Position numbers and translations under genes: made by a program. Shown piece by piece: positions 19,508 to 31,263 of a stretch of DNA of 64,000 nt. The number at the start of each line of letters is the position of its first letter. The first letter of the stretch is position 1. The DNA is from Globisporangium splendens (Eukaryota; Oomycota; Peronosporomycetes; Pythiales; Pythiaceae). The stretch covers positions 620,001-684,000 of the forward strand of contig VFIW01000009.1 of NCBI GenBank assembly GCA_006386115.1. Reading direction: 5' to 3'. A model generated the notes under the pieces. The model saw only the letters and a list, made by a program, of their open reading frames with translations. It did no database searches and was not told the origin of the DNA.

Positions 19508-22500
19508 TCAGTCGTCTTCGAGCGAAGTCGACGTTGCTGAGAGTCCGTACTTGGCATCATCTTCCAGTTTCATCGATCCAATGCTGTCAAACACCCACTA
19601 CAGCATGCACAAGAAGAATCACAAAGTTAGCACCAACTCACTCAAATGGTGCCATTCGTAACTTTAAAACGAAATGAAATGGCAGGCTACCTTGGCCGTG
19701 ACGACTCGAATCCCAGTTCGCTGTGCTCGACGGAACAGCGATCCGTCGCCGCAAATCACCATATCTGCAACCGAGATTTGGTTGCAAATCTACATAGAAA
19801 AAATGAAAACAACAGACAAAAAAGTGAGGAAGAGCACCAAAATATAACAAATATGGTTGCAATAAGCAAGCTGCGTACCTCACCGCCGGCGCTTTGTAAG
19901 AGGCTCTGCAGTACCTCACGGGATGGCTCGACGTTCGAGCCCACGAAAAACCTCATCGTTCTGAAGATCTGGCGTTCTTCGGGGTGCATTCGAGCATACT
20001 TGTTTGAAAACATATCGAGCTCAAAGTCTTCTTCTGGAAGCCATTGCTCTTTCTCTAAGGACGAAAACACCCACGCCTCCGAGACGATCCACGCGCCACG
20101 CGCGATGGCGAACAGAACTTTGATGGTTCGCTTTGTGTCTTCGCCCACGATCAAATGCGTGACTGCAGCTGCATAATCTACACTTTTCACGACCCGTGCC
20201 TTCCGGTAACCAGATTCAGCCACCATTGTCGCATCGATTGCATGCACTGCGCACTCGATCACGCCTCGAGTCTCCATATCCACACCAGTGATGCCGATCA
20301 CAGAGCGAACTGGCCGCGCTGGTTTCACCGCGGCTGGTGTCTTCACTGGAGTCTTCACTGGAGTTGAAGTACCAACGCTTCGTGATCTGCGTGACGAGGT
20401 TGACTGCCTTGGGGTAGCAAGACGGTCTAAACTGCGGTCGAGATTCACTGTTTGTTCGGTTGACATATCGATTACACGTTGACTTGGACTGCTCTTTGTC
20501 TCACTCAGGCGCTGTCTTTTGGCGCCGCTTTCAGAACCGCTGGTGGACAAAGAGCGTTTTGATCCTGGTCGTTCGGTAACTCGCACTGGCGTCATTTCCA
20601 GCACCGACACAGAACTGCCGCTTGAGATCGACATCTGAGACGATCCTTGTGTGTGCCGTTCCGATGACACTGACAATGGTCGAGGCGGCGATTTCGGTGC
20701 ACCAAGTGGCAATTTCCTCGCTGCAGATTTCGAGAGGGTCACTGGGGTCGTAAGCTGTCGACGAGACGCAGACAGAGCTGTCCGTGTAAGAGTTTTCGGC
20801 GTCGTAAGAATTCGTCGAGTTGTCGCTCCTGCTACTACTGGCGTTTTAGGAGCCACGGCTGCTGGAGTAGTCGTACACGACGCTCTTGCTGTCGCAGATG
20901 GGGCTTTGGGGATTGGTGCGACTGGTTTCTTTGCAGCCACTGGTGCTTCCGTGCTGGACGTTTCGAATGCAGTCTTGGGCGTACGGCAATCTTTGCATAG
21001 CCGACGTGTTCTTGCGTTGGTGCAACCACACTTGGTGCATGCCCATATCGCTGGAGCTGCAGGTGCCTTTGCTTTCGCAGGAGCACCAACGTTCTTCGTA
21101 GCTACGTCAGTCGTCGCCGGAGTTGGTGTCGCATGCACTGCCTTACCAGATTTACCAATCTGGAAAGTGCCCGACGATGTAGTACTTGGCGCAACAGTTA
21201 AGTCGCCAATAGTGACCTGAGAGCTGTCAGCAGCACTCGTCGAGGATTTGCCGTCCGCCGAAATATCCACAACCTTCGTTGCTGGCTCAGGATTTCCATT
21301 TCTGGAGGTCTCAGGAGCTCCAAATGCAGCATTCTCAGTACTAGTTGGTGAACCAGAGGGAGCACTTGCAGCAGCGATCTCCACAGTATCTGGGACAGCA
21401 CTTGTGGAAACGCTGCTGGTAACACTGGAAGGCACAATGGAATCACCGGATAATTGCATAGTCGCAGACGACGGTCGCTTACTTTTCGCCTCGTCCACAT
21501 CCGACTGACTGTCCGCGACGCACTCGCTGGCTGCATCGTCCTGGAAAAGCGCTTTCTGCGTGTTCGAGGTCTCCACACTGGGGATGGTCTTTGGATTAGG
21601 TGTGTGTGGAATCGCGGAAATCGTTTTCCGGCGCTTCACGGACGACATGGATCGCCTGCCCCTCACGCCTACCACCTCTGGAGTCGAGGCCGCATCCATC
21701 TCAAGCTCCTTTTTCGCTCCACTACTCTCGGTTTCCTTGTGCAAATGACAAATAGTTTGCGTTGAATTAGACGGCGTGTCATGCCAATGCAAATCCCTTT
21801 CATTGGTATATAATTTTCACAAACCTCCTTTTGCGGCGTGGTTGAATTCTCGCTTGCATCGGCTGCGAGTAGCTTCTGGATCGAATTGGACGCCATGGGC
21901 TCCATCGAAAGAGCTCTTCGCTTTCTCGCAACGGCAGTTGAGCTCAACGTCGCTGCTGCAAGTGCCGCAGCAGCTCCAAACTGGAATTGAATCGCTGATT
22001 TCCGTGTCACGATCGCAGAGGCTCCGTTTGCTGGATTCGCTGACTTTTTCGCATTCGGATTCGCAATCGCTGCTTTCCCATCCAGTGTTTGTCGTCGATT
22101 CGAACTGCTTCCAGGCATGGTCCGCATACTGTTCGCGCTATTGCTATTGCTGCTGGAGCTCGTATCGGCGTCAATGGCGCTGCTGCTCTTGGAGAACGGT
22201 CGTGGCGTTGTTGTTGCTGTACTCCTAAGCATGGCCGCGACCGCCGCCATCGTGGTTGTCGCCGGTACTGTCGTTCCAGAGTTCTCGCTGCTCATTCCTA
22301 CAAACTGCCGCATCGCGCCATTCATATGGAAGTGGCCGTCCGCACCCGTCGCTACATTCGCTTTGCTCACGGGGAAGAACGGCTTCTCGTCCATGCGCGT
22401 CTTGCTCACGTAGCACGCGTTGACCCAGAGCTGCGACACGATCTGCAGCTCGCCCTTCCCATCGCGCTGCCGCACCAGACTCACCGACACGTTCGACGAC

Positions 22501-22991
22501 CATTTCGCGATCTTGTCCTTCCACACGGGCGTCAGCTGGCTCAACACGATGTGCGTCACGCGCGGTGTGAACCGCTTCACGATCACGGCGCCGAGCTCCA
22601 CCATCTTGCCCGCCACGACGTCGCTGCAGTCGATCTGCGCGTCCTGCCCCACGCGCACGTCGACCATCGCGAACACGCCAGCGAGCACCGCTGCGTCCTT
22701 GGAGCTGCTTGTCGCCGCGGAGAGGCTATTGCGGCGCTTCAACGGCGTTTTCCCGGGCTTAAGCGCGGCTGCTTGGACGGCTGGAGCGGCGCTGACGTCG
22801 ATGGTGCTGGTGCTGGCGGAGCGGCGATGGCCCGGGGACGACCGCGTGGAAGCCGCCGGCAGTACAGACGCAGACGTCGCTATCGCGGCCGTGGGGACGC
22901 TGCCTCCGCCTCCGGCCATCTTCGCAGGCATCCGTTTGCTCTCTGTGCCAGTTGCGAACAATGCGCGCGCTCGTGAACTGCTCAGTTTCAA
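19508..22991 (-). CDS. MCPH1: Microcephalin-like triple-BRCT protein with RanBP2-type zinc finger, 4 exons
   Basis: Exons 22991-21825, 21735-19879, 19789-19691 and 19597-19508, all phase 0, giving 1070 aa. The introns are 89, 89 and 93 nt. BRCT1 is at about 101-212 (VTHIVLSQL, SQLWVNACYVSKTRMDEKPF). The C-terminal tandem BRCT2-3 is at about 865-1060. Its segment RTIKVLFAIARGAWIVSEAW, then FSSLEKEQW and EEDFEL, closely matches microcephalin, and the last exon supplies the final WVFDSI helix. The one-N-terminal, two-C-terminal layout is that of MCPH1, which binds phospho-histone H2A and controls checkpoint and chromosome condensation. A RanBP2 zinc finger (WACTKCGC...CKDC, about 618-645) lies in the Ser/Thr-rich linker and is not a usual MCPH1 part. 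Missing the last two small exons would truncate BRCT3. Confidence 0.85.
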
Positions 22992-23105
22992 AATCGCGCC
23001 AACCTAGACAGCAACAATTCGGTTAAGTGCGCTTTCATTCTTAAGTACGCGTTTTGATTTCTGATACGATGAAGTGATAGAAGGAGAAGAGGGTGCTTTG
23101 GTGTT

Positions 23106-24748
23106 TTAAATCACAAAAGCAGTCCAGGAAGAGAGTTTGTGCTTTAGCAAGCGTGCAGTTATCTCACGCTTACCCCCCACGTGCTTGATTTGCGGGGCGT
23201 ACTCGCGCTCGATGTCCTGAACGAGTGGCCATCCTCCACAATCATCGGCTTCTCTGCCGCCTTCCTTCAAGAAGGAAGTCAGATTGGCGAGAGGAGTTTG
23301 ATGCTGCCTCAGAAGCAGGTCACCTTGATCAGGGACAGCGAGTAGTTGAGTCGGAGGAGGCGGTCGAAACGTACCGCGTACTGCTGCCACAATGGCGTCA
23401 TTGATGTAATTCATTTCGTTGCGTGCATTGTTCAATGCGTCGTCTGAAAGTGGGAGCTCACTGTGATGCAACTTTGCCTGCACCCATCGTGTAAAGACGA
23501 CCACTGGCTTCTGTTCTTCTTCTACGTTCAGCTCTGGCAACTCGCTGGGATCTTGCGGATGTGAAGCATCGGGTCCTGCAGTCTCCGACGTCTGGACAGA
23601 CTGCACCATGAATATGCTTATCACATCTTCGCGAACCCGTTCGTGCGGACGGTATGGGTACATGTTGTCTTGGTCTACGAAATCGGTCATGACTAAGCCT
23701 TCGTCGCTCGCTTTACGAGAGACAGAGTGCTCGCTTGATGACGACGATGGTGTGAATTCTGCAAACACGATGTTGTTCGTCTCTACGGGGACTCCGTCCA
23801 CTTTCGGATACACCAGTCGATTGTGCGCCACCCTCTCGTCTCCTGAATCAGCCTCTTCGCGCACAACGATCACGCCTTTGATCTCGGCGGTGCAGATCTC
23901 CAAATTAAAACAGTAGAACGTGAGCGCGTCAAAGACTTGCTTGACGCTCGTGGCACCAGGGAGAGGGACGGAATCGAATTTGACCACGCACGTATCGCCC
24001 TCGCGTGTCTGGAACTGGGTAGACTCGGAACATGGCTGCAACGGATCCAGAAACCGGGTCCGATGTTCAAGAAAGATCCTCGCGTCATGGAGTTTCTGGG
24101 TCTTCATCGCGAGTATCTGTTCGCGGCGAGTCTCCGGGTCATCTCCTAGTCGAATGGTACTGGACACGTGACTGCACACATGCTCACTCTGCGAGTAAGA
24201 CATCAATACCAATTCTTTAAGGTTAAACTCAGTTGCCACTCACCAACGGAAAAACTCACGGTATGCAGCCACGTACTGGTTCCTTTACCATCAGGGAGCG
24301 GAGACCTGCGATCAGGAATTGCTGATTGCGCAGCAGCTCGCGAAGCTGCAGATTGTTGAGCATCTGCCGCTCGATAATCGTTGGATCGATGATATGAGCG
24401 TTGCGCTTGAGAAGGTCCAACTTTGTCTTCAGGAGCGAGACTTCCTTTAGCCGCAAGTCGATTTCTTGCTGCTCACAGCATCACAAAAGGCAAGCCGCAG
24501 CCATCACACGTGAATAACTAACTATCTCTCCTCCGAGCAACATCAGTAGAGAGTTAGATGGCAGGGTGCTCTATCTGTCGATTGCCGACTGTACTTACCC
24601 TTCGCATCTGGTACGTTCGAACGCGCTGCGTGGGTGATGGTTTCACGACTCGCGTTCGCTTGGTCCGGTCTCTTAGCGCGACGTCGCGTGGCTTTCGCTT
24701 TCGCGAGCACATTGGAGTCATCGTCGTCGTTATGCGAGTCGGCGTCAT
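23106..24748 (-). CDS. bZIP-like transcription factor of the oomycete type, copy 1, 3 exons
   Basis: Proposed exons 24748-24599, 24471-24260 and 24171-23106, 475 aa. Donors GTAAGT and GTGAGT, with phases that match. Exon 1 ends in a basic stretch (RKRKPRD...TQRVRTYQMRR). Exon 2 continues as a coiled coil with Leu every seven residues (L-x6-L-x6-L in IDLRLKEVSLLKTKLDLLKR). Together these resemble a bZIP with an atypical basic region. The large C-terminal part (TIRLGDDPETRREQILAMKT...) is of unknown function, with a Ser/acidic stretch. The start is the first in-frame ATG. A second frame of exon 1 is also open, so the exon 1 call is tentative. The C-terminus is about 40 residues longer than in copies 2 and 3. 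Confidence 0.62.
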
Positions 24749-25129
24749 CGTTGCTGGCTGAAAGCACTCACACTCGGATTCCAAGCGCGTCTTCTAGTGG
24801 TTGGGAGGGTGATAAGTTGTCGACCGTCTAGAAAATAAAGAATGGACCCACTTCGTCCACGCCTGACGCAACATGATTACTGTCTGTCGGGCAGTCGTGC
24901 GCTCATCAAGCTCCAGCATAATCGAGATCTGGTTGTTCGTGTCATGAAAAGGATGGCTGCTGATTTGCTTGTATTCGATGTTTGCGGAGAAATGGCAAAC
25001 GAGGGGTACTCAGTGAAATATGCGTCAAGTGAGGGACTTCTTACACCCCTGGTCAAAACGATATGGGGGGATGGGCGAAGACACATTCACTTGATATCAG
25101 ATTAGGCTGGACATTTTCTTCTGCCAGCC
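24749..25129. other. Upstream region of bZIP copy 1, shared with copy 3
   Basis: 24749 to about 25012 is nearly identical to 36520-36773 upstream of copy 3, then the two diverge. No gene is recognised. Confidence 0.6.
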
Positions 25130-25894
25130 AGTGCATGAGCGTACGCCCCCAAACAGCATCCAGAAGACAATTGACCGAGTACGAACACGGAGGCTGCACA
25201 GCAAGTTGTATCAAAGCTTCGGAGGACTTGTAGACAAGCTTAACGAAGCCACGAAAACTGATCAGTGGCACAGTCATGTGCAGTACCGGCTACCAGCAGA
25301 TCTATGGAAACAGCGAGGATGCCTTGCGCCATATCAGATGTGGACGACATACCGGATCTCTGCAATGCAGCTCAACCTGTTCCATCCGGGAAGGATCGAG
25401 TTTTCAGCGTGTCCAAGCAATGCCGGATGTGGGGGTGACAAAAGAAACTATCTCACGGCTATGCGTACATGGGATCGGAAATCACGAACAATTGGTGCGA
25501 ATACAGCGCACCGAAAGATGGTCTGAGACACAGTGCACACTGCCTACAGCACTATGAAGTAAAACTGGAAGTCTTCGGAGATAATCAAATGACTATCGCA
25601 GCCCAGAATGGCTTCGCCTCAATACGCCAGACAAAGTTGCAGCCACTAGCAGTTCGGGTAAATCAAACCATCGCCAACTTTGCATGGACCTCCTGGAATC
25701 GCACAAAACGAGAACAAAACAAGATGGCCGATCTTCTCGCCAACATGGCAATGAACTCCAAGAGTGCGAAGATATTCTCCGACGAATCGCGGGGAAATGA
25801 TCAAGTTCTTCTGTCCCAAGTCGCAGCTCTACTCGACAATGATATCGGTGCCACACCGTCAAAACTTAGAAGCACGTCACTCTCAGCAGTGTAA
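25130..25894 (+). pseudogene. Decayed retroelement fragment: zinc-binding tail and RNase H domain
   Basis: The last part reads VFGDNQMTIAAQ, then WTSWNRTKREQNKMADLLAN and MAMNS. This is the RNase H pattern of oomycete retroelements (GDS..I, and an N-K-MAD-xLAN ending with the catalytic Asp). Just upstream, ITNNWCEY resembles the TNN-AEY motif of the domain. The upstream part (about 25130-25470) is spread over different frames, so frameshifts separate it from the RNase H. No reverse transcriptase core or terminal repeats are visible. I read it as a dead non-LTR-type fragment. Confidence 0.65.
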
Positions 25895-26959
25895 ATGAGA
25901 CTCAGGAATTCTTCAACTGTATGTAGATCATAAGTTGAACACAATTACCTTCTCTCTCTCTCACTCGCATTTGAGCACTGAAGCACTGACACTGCAAAAA
26001 GTGCGTCCATCCTATCCTCATCCAATGGTCCACATTTCTCCAGTATCGCACGCCATGACACCAACTCCGTTTGGACTATCTCCTCTCTGTTGCGGACAAG
26101 AAAAGAGAGAGAGTTGTGATGCTTCGTCGATCACCGTCCAGCGTCGCAATCAGTCTGCTTACAAGGCACATGCCATTCCTCCCACGCACGACTGTATGAT
26201 GCCTTGACTAACGACAGCCAAACCTAACTTGCTGACAAGTTGAGGTATCTATGCCCTCCCCTTGATTAACGACAGCAGTAGCCCATCCTCCAATTAATCA
26301 AAACACACAAATGAGCTAATCAGCGGATTGCTCGAGGTTCGATGTGCGGGAGAATAATCCGATTATGCTGCACAATGTACCGAGCAGCAAAGTAGTAAAG
26401 CGGCTCGATCAACATATTAGCCTTGGGTTCTCAACTGCCTTCGACAAATGCTGCACAATGTTCCTGTACAAGTGACGTCGACTAATGCGCAAGTGTGAGC
26501 TGCAGCACCTTTCATACCACAACTGGAATACAGTAGCCACACAACTCACTGGTGCGCCAGGCAAACGACACTGCTCCCACCACTGAGTGCTTCTTGCTGG
26601 CGCTACCAGCCTTTCGTAATGACAGCACACGAATGAGCTAATCACCAGACACGTGTTTCGGTAGACCGGAGAATAATCAACTCCTCCTAGATTATGCTGC
26701 ACAACTCTGCCTCTTCAATTGTATTAACCTTGGCGTATGCACTATTAAATGGCACCTTTGCGGCGCGCAATAACCGCCCACTGAGCAATCGCTTATCCTT
26801 TGCAATACTGGTGCGGATGGCAAATGGCGCCGCTCCCATACACCCAGACGCCGAAACACCGTTGTTCGAGTCATGTCATTCATTCTCCAATAAGCGCGCT
26901 TCGAGCCACCCCAATAACAACAACCAAGTCAGCCACCACAAGCACGAAAGAGTTGACAA
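25895..26959. other. Upstream region of reductase copy A
   Basis: The block duplicated at 32690 begins at about 25967 (gcatttgagcactg). Within it, a roughly 75-bp unit (atgagctaatca...gattatgctgcacaa) occurs twice, at about 26305-26374 and 26627-26705. No coding frame. Confidence 0.6.
26880..26893 (+). promoter_or_regulatory. Inr+FPR-like element of reductase A
   Basis: TCATTCTCCAATAA matches 12 of 14 consensus positions, 67-80 nt before the ATG. Confidence 0.5.
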
Positions 26960-27793
26960 ATGACCGTCCAAGTGCCAACCGTGAAACTCCCCAGCGGTGC
27001 CTCGATTCCTGTCGTGGGTCTCGGCGTTTACGAAAGTGAGCCAGGCACTGAAACCTACGACGCCGTCGCCTCGGCGCTGAAGCTCGGGTACCGTCACGTC
27101 GACACAGCGCAATACTACAAGAACGAAGAAGACGTCGGACGGGCCGTGCGCGACTCGGGCATTCCTCGCGACCAAGTTTTCGTGACGAGCAAGTTGTTCT
27201 TGGACCACTGGGGGTACGACAAGGCCACCGCGGCCACCAAGGAAAGCATCGCGAAGCTCGGACTCGGGTACATTGACCTCTTCTTGTTGCACGCGCCTGC
27301 GGATCCTACCACCCGTGCCGAGACGTGGCGTGCACTCGAAGACCTGCAAGCCGAAGGGCTCTTGCGCGACATCGGCGTGTCCAACTTTGGTGAAGCGCAC
27401 TTGAAGAAACTCTCCAAGACATGGAAGGTGAAGCCAGCGGTGAACCAGGTGGAGTTGCACCCATGGATGGCTCGCCCAGGACTCGTCAAGTTCTGTGAAG
27501 CACAAGGGATCATCTTGCAGGCATACTCACCGTTGGCGAGGGTCACGAAGCTGGAAGATCCGGTCGTGAACGCCATCGCCGCCGACGTTGGCGCGACCCA
27601 TGCGCAGGTGCTCCTCGCGTGGAGCCTCGCCAAGGGTTTCGTCACGCTGCCAAAGTCGGTGAGCCCGGACCGCCAGCGAGCCAACCTCGAAGCCGTGAAC
27701 GTGAAGCTCACGGGCGTACAAGTCGCGAAGCTCGATGCTTTGGACGAATACTTGGTCACCGGATGGGACCCCGTCAAGGACCACGCAGTGTAG
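26960..27793 (+). CDS. Aldo-keto reductase, copy A
   Basis: A 277-aa single-exon AKR of normal length. The NADPH-dependent reductase fold begins with VPTVKLPSGASIPVVGLGVY. The catalytic tetrad is Asp48, Tyr53 (in DTAQYYKNE), Lys78 (VTSK) and His111 (LLHAP). The family signature GLLRDIGVSNFG, PAVNQVELHP and the C-terminal LPKSVSPDR cofactor-binding stretch are all present. It reduces aldehydes or ketones with NADPH in the cytosol. Sequence alone does not tell the substrate (2,5-diketogluconate-reductase-like). The product is identical to copy B at 33683-34516. Its 3' neighbour is bZIP copy 2, convergent. Confidence 0.93.
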   Translation: MTVQVPTVKLPSGASIPVVGLGVYESEPGTETYDAVASALKLGYRHVDTAQYYKNEEDVGRAVRDSGIPRDQVFVTSKLFLDHWGYDKATAATKESIAKLGLGYIDLFLLHAPADPTTRAETWRALEDLQAEGLLRDIGVSNFGEAHLKKLSKTWKVKPAVNQVELHPWMARPGLVKFCEAQGIILQAYSPLARVTKLEDPVVNAIAADVGATHAQVLLAWSLAKGFVTLPKSVSPDRQRANLEAVNVKLTGVQVAKLDALDEYLVTGWDPVKDHAV

Positions 27794-28272
27794 TAGCACA
27801 GAGCGAGAGAGCAGAGGGCGGCAAAGCTTGCTGTCGAGAGTGTGAGAGAGCAAGCGAGCGAGAAAGAGAGAGAGAAGAAAGAAAGAAAAAGAGGGAGAGA
27901 TGTGTGATGCGTCGTTCACCGCCCAGCGTTCTACACAACGCTGTACGGATTGGCTTCTGCTGGCACGCGTGGTTCTCCACGACTGTGGTCCAACAACAAC
28001 AATCAACGAGATGGCATGAACGCTTGTTAGTGTTTATTGATTAGTTTGTTTGTTTCTCCGTTTACTTGTTTTTACTGACCTTCTTCTTTGGTGTGTTGTC
28101 CATTTCTGCGACTGACGGTATTCCTCCTCAATTACTATGAAAACCACGTACCCGCAGTTGACAACGATGCAGTCAAGTCAGGGTCGATGGACTTTGGAAG
28201 AAGTAGGAGATCATGTTACGCCACATTTTGTCAGATAGAAGGACTGTAGGTCAGCTGCTCGCACCTAAATGC
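27794..28272. other. Convergent gap between reductase A and bZIP copy 2
   Basis: Contains a GA-rich microsatellite at about 27860-27900 that differs by 1 bp from the copy at 34585-34625. No gene seen. Confidence 0.6.
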
Positions 28273-29795
28273 CTATACACAACCATCGGCTTCACCTTCG
28301 TTGTTGGCATTGTTCGAGAAGCAAGTCAGATCGGCGAGAGGAGTTTGATGCTGCCTCAGAAGCAGGTCACCTTGATCAGGGACAGCGAGTAGTTGAGTCG
28401 GAGGAGGCGGTCGAAACGTACCGCGTACTGCTGCCACAATGGCGTCATTGATGTAATTCATTTCGTTGCGTGCATTGTTCAATGCGTCGTCTGAAAGTGG
28501 GAGCTCACTGTGATGCAACTTTGCCTGCACCCATCGTGTAAAGACGACCACTGGCTTCTGTTCTTCTTCTACGTTCAGCTCTGGCAACTCGCTGGGATCT
28601 TGCGGATGTGAAGCATCGGGTCCTGCAGTCTCCGACGTCTGGACAGACTGCACCATGAATATGCTTATCACATCTTCGCGAACCCGTTCGTGCGGACGGT
28701 ATGGGTACATGTTGTCTTGGTCTACGAAATCGGTCATGACTAAGCCTTCGTCGCTCGCTTTACGAGAGACAGAGTGCTCGCTTGATGACGACGATGGTGT
28801 GAATTCTGCAAACACGATGTTGTTCGTCTCTACGGGGACTCCGTCCACTTTCGGATACACCAGTCGATTGTGCGCCACCCTCTCGTCTCCTGAATCAGCC
28901 TCTTCGCGCACAACGATCACGCCTTTGATCTCGGCGGTGCAGATCTCCAAATTAAAACAGTAGAACGTGAGCGCGTCAAAGACTTGCTTGACGCTCGTGG
29001 CACCAGGGAGAGGGACGGAATCGAATTTGACCACGCACGTATCGCCCTCGCGTGTCTGGAACTGGGTAGACTCGGAACATGGCTGCAACGGATCCAGAAA
29101 CCGGGTCCGATGTTCAAGAAAGATCCTCGCGTCATGGAGTTTCTGGGTCTTCATCGCGAGTATCTGTTCGCGGCGAGTCTCCGGGTCATCTCCTAGTCGA
29201 ATGGTACTGGACACGGGACTGCACACATGCTCACTCTGCGAGTAAGACATCAATACCAATTCTTTAAGGTTAAACTCAGTTGCCACTCACCAACGGAAAA
29301 ACTCACGGTATGCAGCCACGTACTGGTTCCTTTACCATCAGGGAGCGGAGACCTGCGATCAGGAATTGCTGATTGCGCAGCAGCTCGCGAAGCTGCAGAT
29401 TGTTGAGCATCTGCCGCTCGATAATCGTTGGATCGATGATATGAGCGTTGCGCTTGAGAAGGTCCAACTTTGTCTTCAGGAGCGAGACTTCCTTTAGCCG
29501 CAAGTCGATTTCTTGCTGCTCACAGCATCACAAAAGGCAAACCGCAGCCATCACACGTGAATAACTAACTATCTCTCCTCCGAGCAACATCAGTAGAGAG
29601 TTAGATGGCAGGGTGCTCTATCTGTCGATTGCCGACTGTACTTACCCTTCGCATCTGGTACGTTCGAACGCGCTGCGTGGGTGATGGTTTCACGACTCGC
29701 GTTCGCTTGGTCCGGTCTCTTAGCGCGACGTCGCGTGGCTTTCGCTTTCGCGAGCACATTGGAGTCATCGTCGTCGTTATGCGAGTCAGCACCAT
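28273..29795 (-). CDS. bZIP-like transcription factor, copy 2, 3 exons
   Basis: Exons 29795-29646, 29518-29307 and 29218-28273, 435 aa. It differs from copy 1 at very few bases up to residue about 410, including one Pro/His difference at the exon 3 start. Its C-terminus is replaced: after HQTPLADLTCF the frame ends with a short tail (GEADGCV) where copy 1 continues for about 40 residues. The promoter and extreme 5' coding end differ from copies 1 and 3 (upstream of about 29788). It may therefore be expressed differently or be a partial duplicate. Domain reading and caveats are as for copy 1. Confidence 0.6.
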
Positions 29796-30177
29796 CGTGA
29801 GATCGAGTGCGTGTTGGCTCGCGCTTGGCTTCCGAGCGCGTCTTCTTCGGTTTGGAGTGAGGGGACGCCAAGTTGACAACACCTGACGAAACGAAAAATG
29901 ATGACCCAAGTCTTCGTTCCACCAAAGGAGATCGGCTCGTCTGGAATGTGTTGGCACTGCTTTACAGTATCGTGGACTCGGTTAGGGAGATGAGTCGTGT
30001 TGCTCTCACCATCTCACGAGCAGGTGTTCAATTCAAACTCAAAGAACTATTGGAGGAGCTTCCATAATACAGTACATATGCACTGTTTTCACCCCGAGAG
30101 ACCTCCACATTACCCAGGACACAGTACATTCGCATAAAGTTTGATTTAGGGTTGCAAATTGGAACGAGATCGAACCT

Positions 30178-30233
30178 AGTCGCACTCCAGAATGTGTTTT
30201 ATTGATCAACACAAAATCTTCGGAAGTGCGACT
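30178..30233. repeat. Imperfect inverted repeat / hairpin
   Basis: AGTCGCACT (30178-30186) pairs with AGTGCGACT (30225-30233). Further partial pairing continues inwards (tgtgtt with aacaca), giving a stem-loop of about 56 nt. Confidence 0.6.
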
Positions 30234-31089
30234 TTGATTCAAAATGCAAATGCGCAACAAAAATGCTGTATCTGTTTCACAGCAAACAAAATCGTTGGGT
30301 CAACTTGCTCTCTACAATAGAAGACTCAGAGCGTCAACCATCGTCAGCCAGAATATGTATTGCTTTCTTTTTTATTGGCACAGACGATATAGTTTTTCGC
30401 TGACCCAAGTTGCTTTGACTTTCAGTCCTATCAAGGTTGACTCGATCGACAACGCGCAAGATTTCACGGTGATGAACGATACCCCATTTGCACTCGCGGA
30501 ACGACACATATATGAGTGAACGTGTCTATGCTTACTCAGCGAGAAAAACTGCATCCTTTTTGGTTTGCTAATTGTGTTTCAATTATCACTCGGTGAACAT
30601 GGTGCGTCAAAGCAAAAAAACTCTTTGATACCACGATGTGCTACGACAACCAAAATTACTGTTTCTCATCTTTGACAGTCCCGCTCATAGCGACATTTAT
30701 TTGCAGCTAGTAGTACATCCGAATAAATACTTGTCATGGTGCTGCGTGTTTTGTACGAGTCTTACGACGCTCGAAAGAACCTCAATGCCAATGACGGACC
30801 AATTTGGCTTTGTGCCGATACCATTAGCGACAGATCCATCGCGTCAGGTGGTCATACAACTGAAAAGCAACAAACACGGAACAACTCATGGAGTTCATTT
30901 GATGGACGGAGGAGGCGCCAGAGAGTGGATCTACACAGGAGACACAGCCACCAAGTGAACCAAACAAATTTCCTCCTGTGGCATAATATAGGACCAGTTG
31001 CACAATTTATTGGAAACGGGGATGGCTGTCGTCGATAGGAGGTGACAGCACCACATTGACGACCAATCGCAAGGAGAATAGAAATCCTA

Positions 31090-31263
31090 CGACGAGCCTT
31101 CAAATGGATCAGACGGCAACACTTGGAACGGGGATTTAACATGGCCAAGCTGGCAATGAACTCACGAGCCAATTACACCTTCGACAGCGAACAACTCCCT
31201 GAACGATCCAACACAGCACACGCCTTGCTGGAACACGATGCAGCACACGAGCCGGATGAATAG
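31090..31263 (+). pseudogene. Possible RNase H C-terminal remnant
   Basis: An open stretch reading RQHLERGFNMAKLAMNSRAN resembles the tail of the RNase H fragment at 25.8 kb (KMADLLANMAMNS). Only about 50 residues are seen, with the catalytic region absent. Weak call. Confidence 0.3.

Larger units (their letters stand above)
25967..29788. repeat. Segmental duplication, copy A (reductase + bZIP copy 2)
   Basis: Matches 32690-36512 at an offset of 6723 bp, changing to 6724 after a 1-bp difference in a GA-rich microsatellite near 27880. I see only a handful of differences over about 3.8 kb. Confidence 0.9.

Noticed and set aside
22089..22976. Plus-strand open frame of 295 codons, Arg/His/Ala-rich
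   Set aside because: Antisense to exon 1 of the MCPH1-like gene. Composition is typical of a GC-rich shadow frame.
24543..24767. Alternative frame for bZIP exon 1 (Asp/Asn-rich, then KAKATRRRAKRPDQ)
   Set aside because: Its phase at the GTAAGT donor does not fit either good acceptor of exon 2, whereas the chosen frame does. It is not fully excluded.
30638..30958. Plus-strand frame of 106 codons in the unique spacer
   Set aside because: No domain, and surrounded by degraded sequence.
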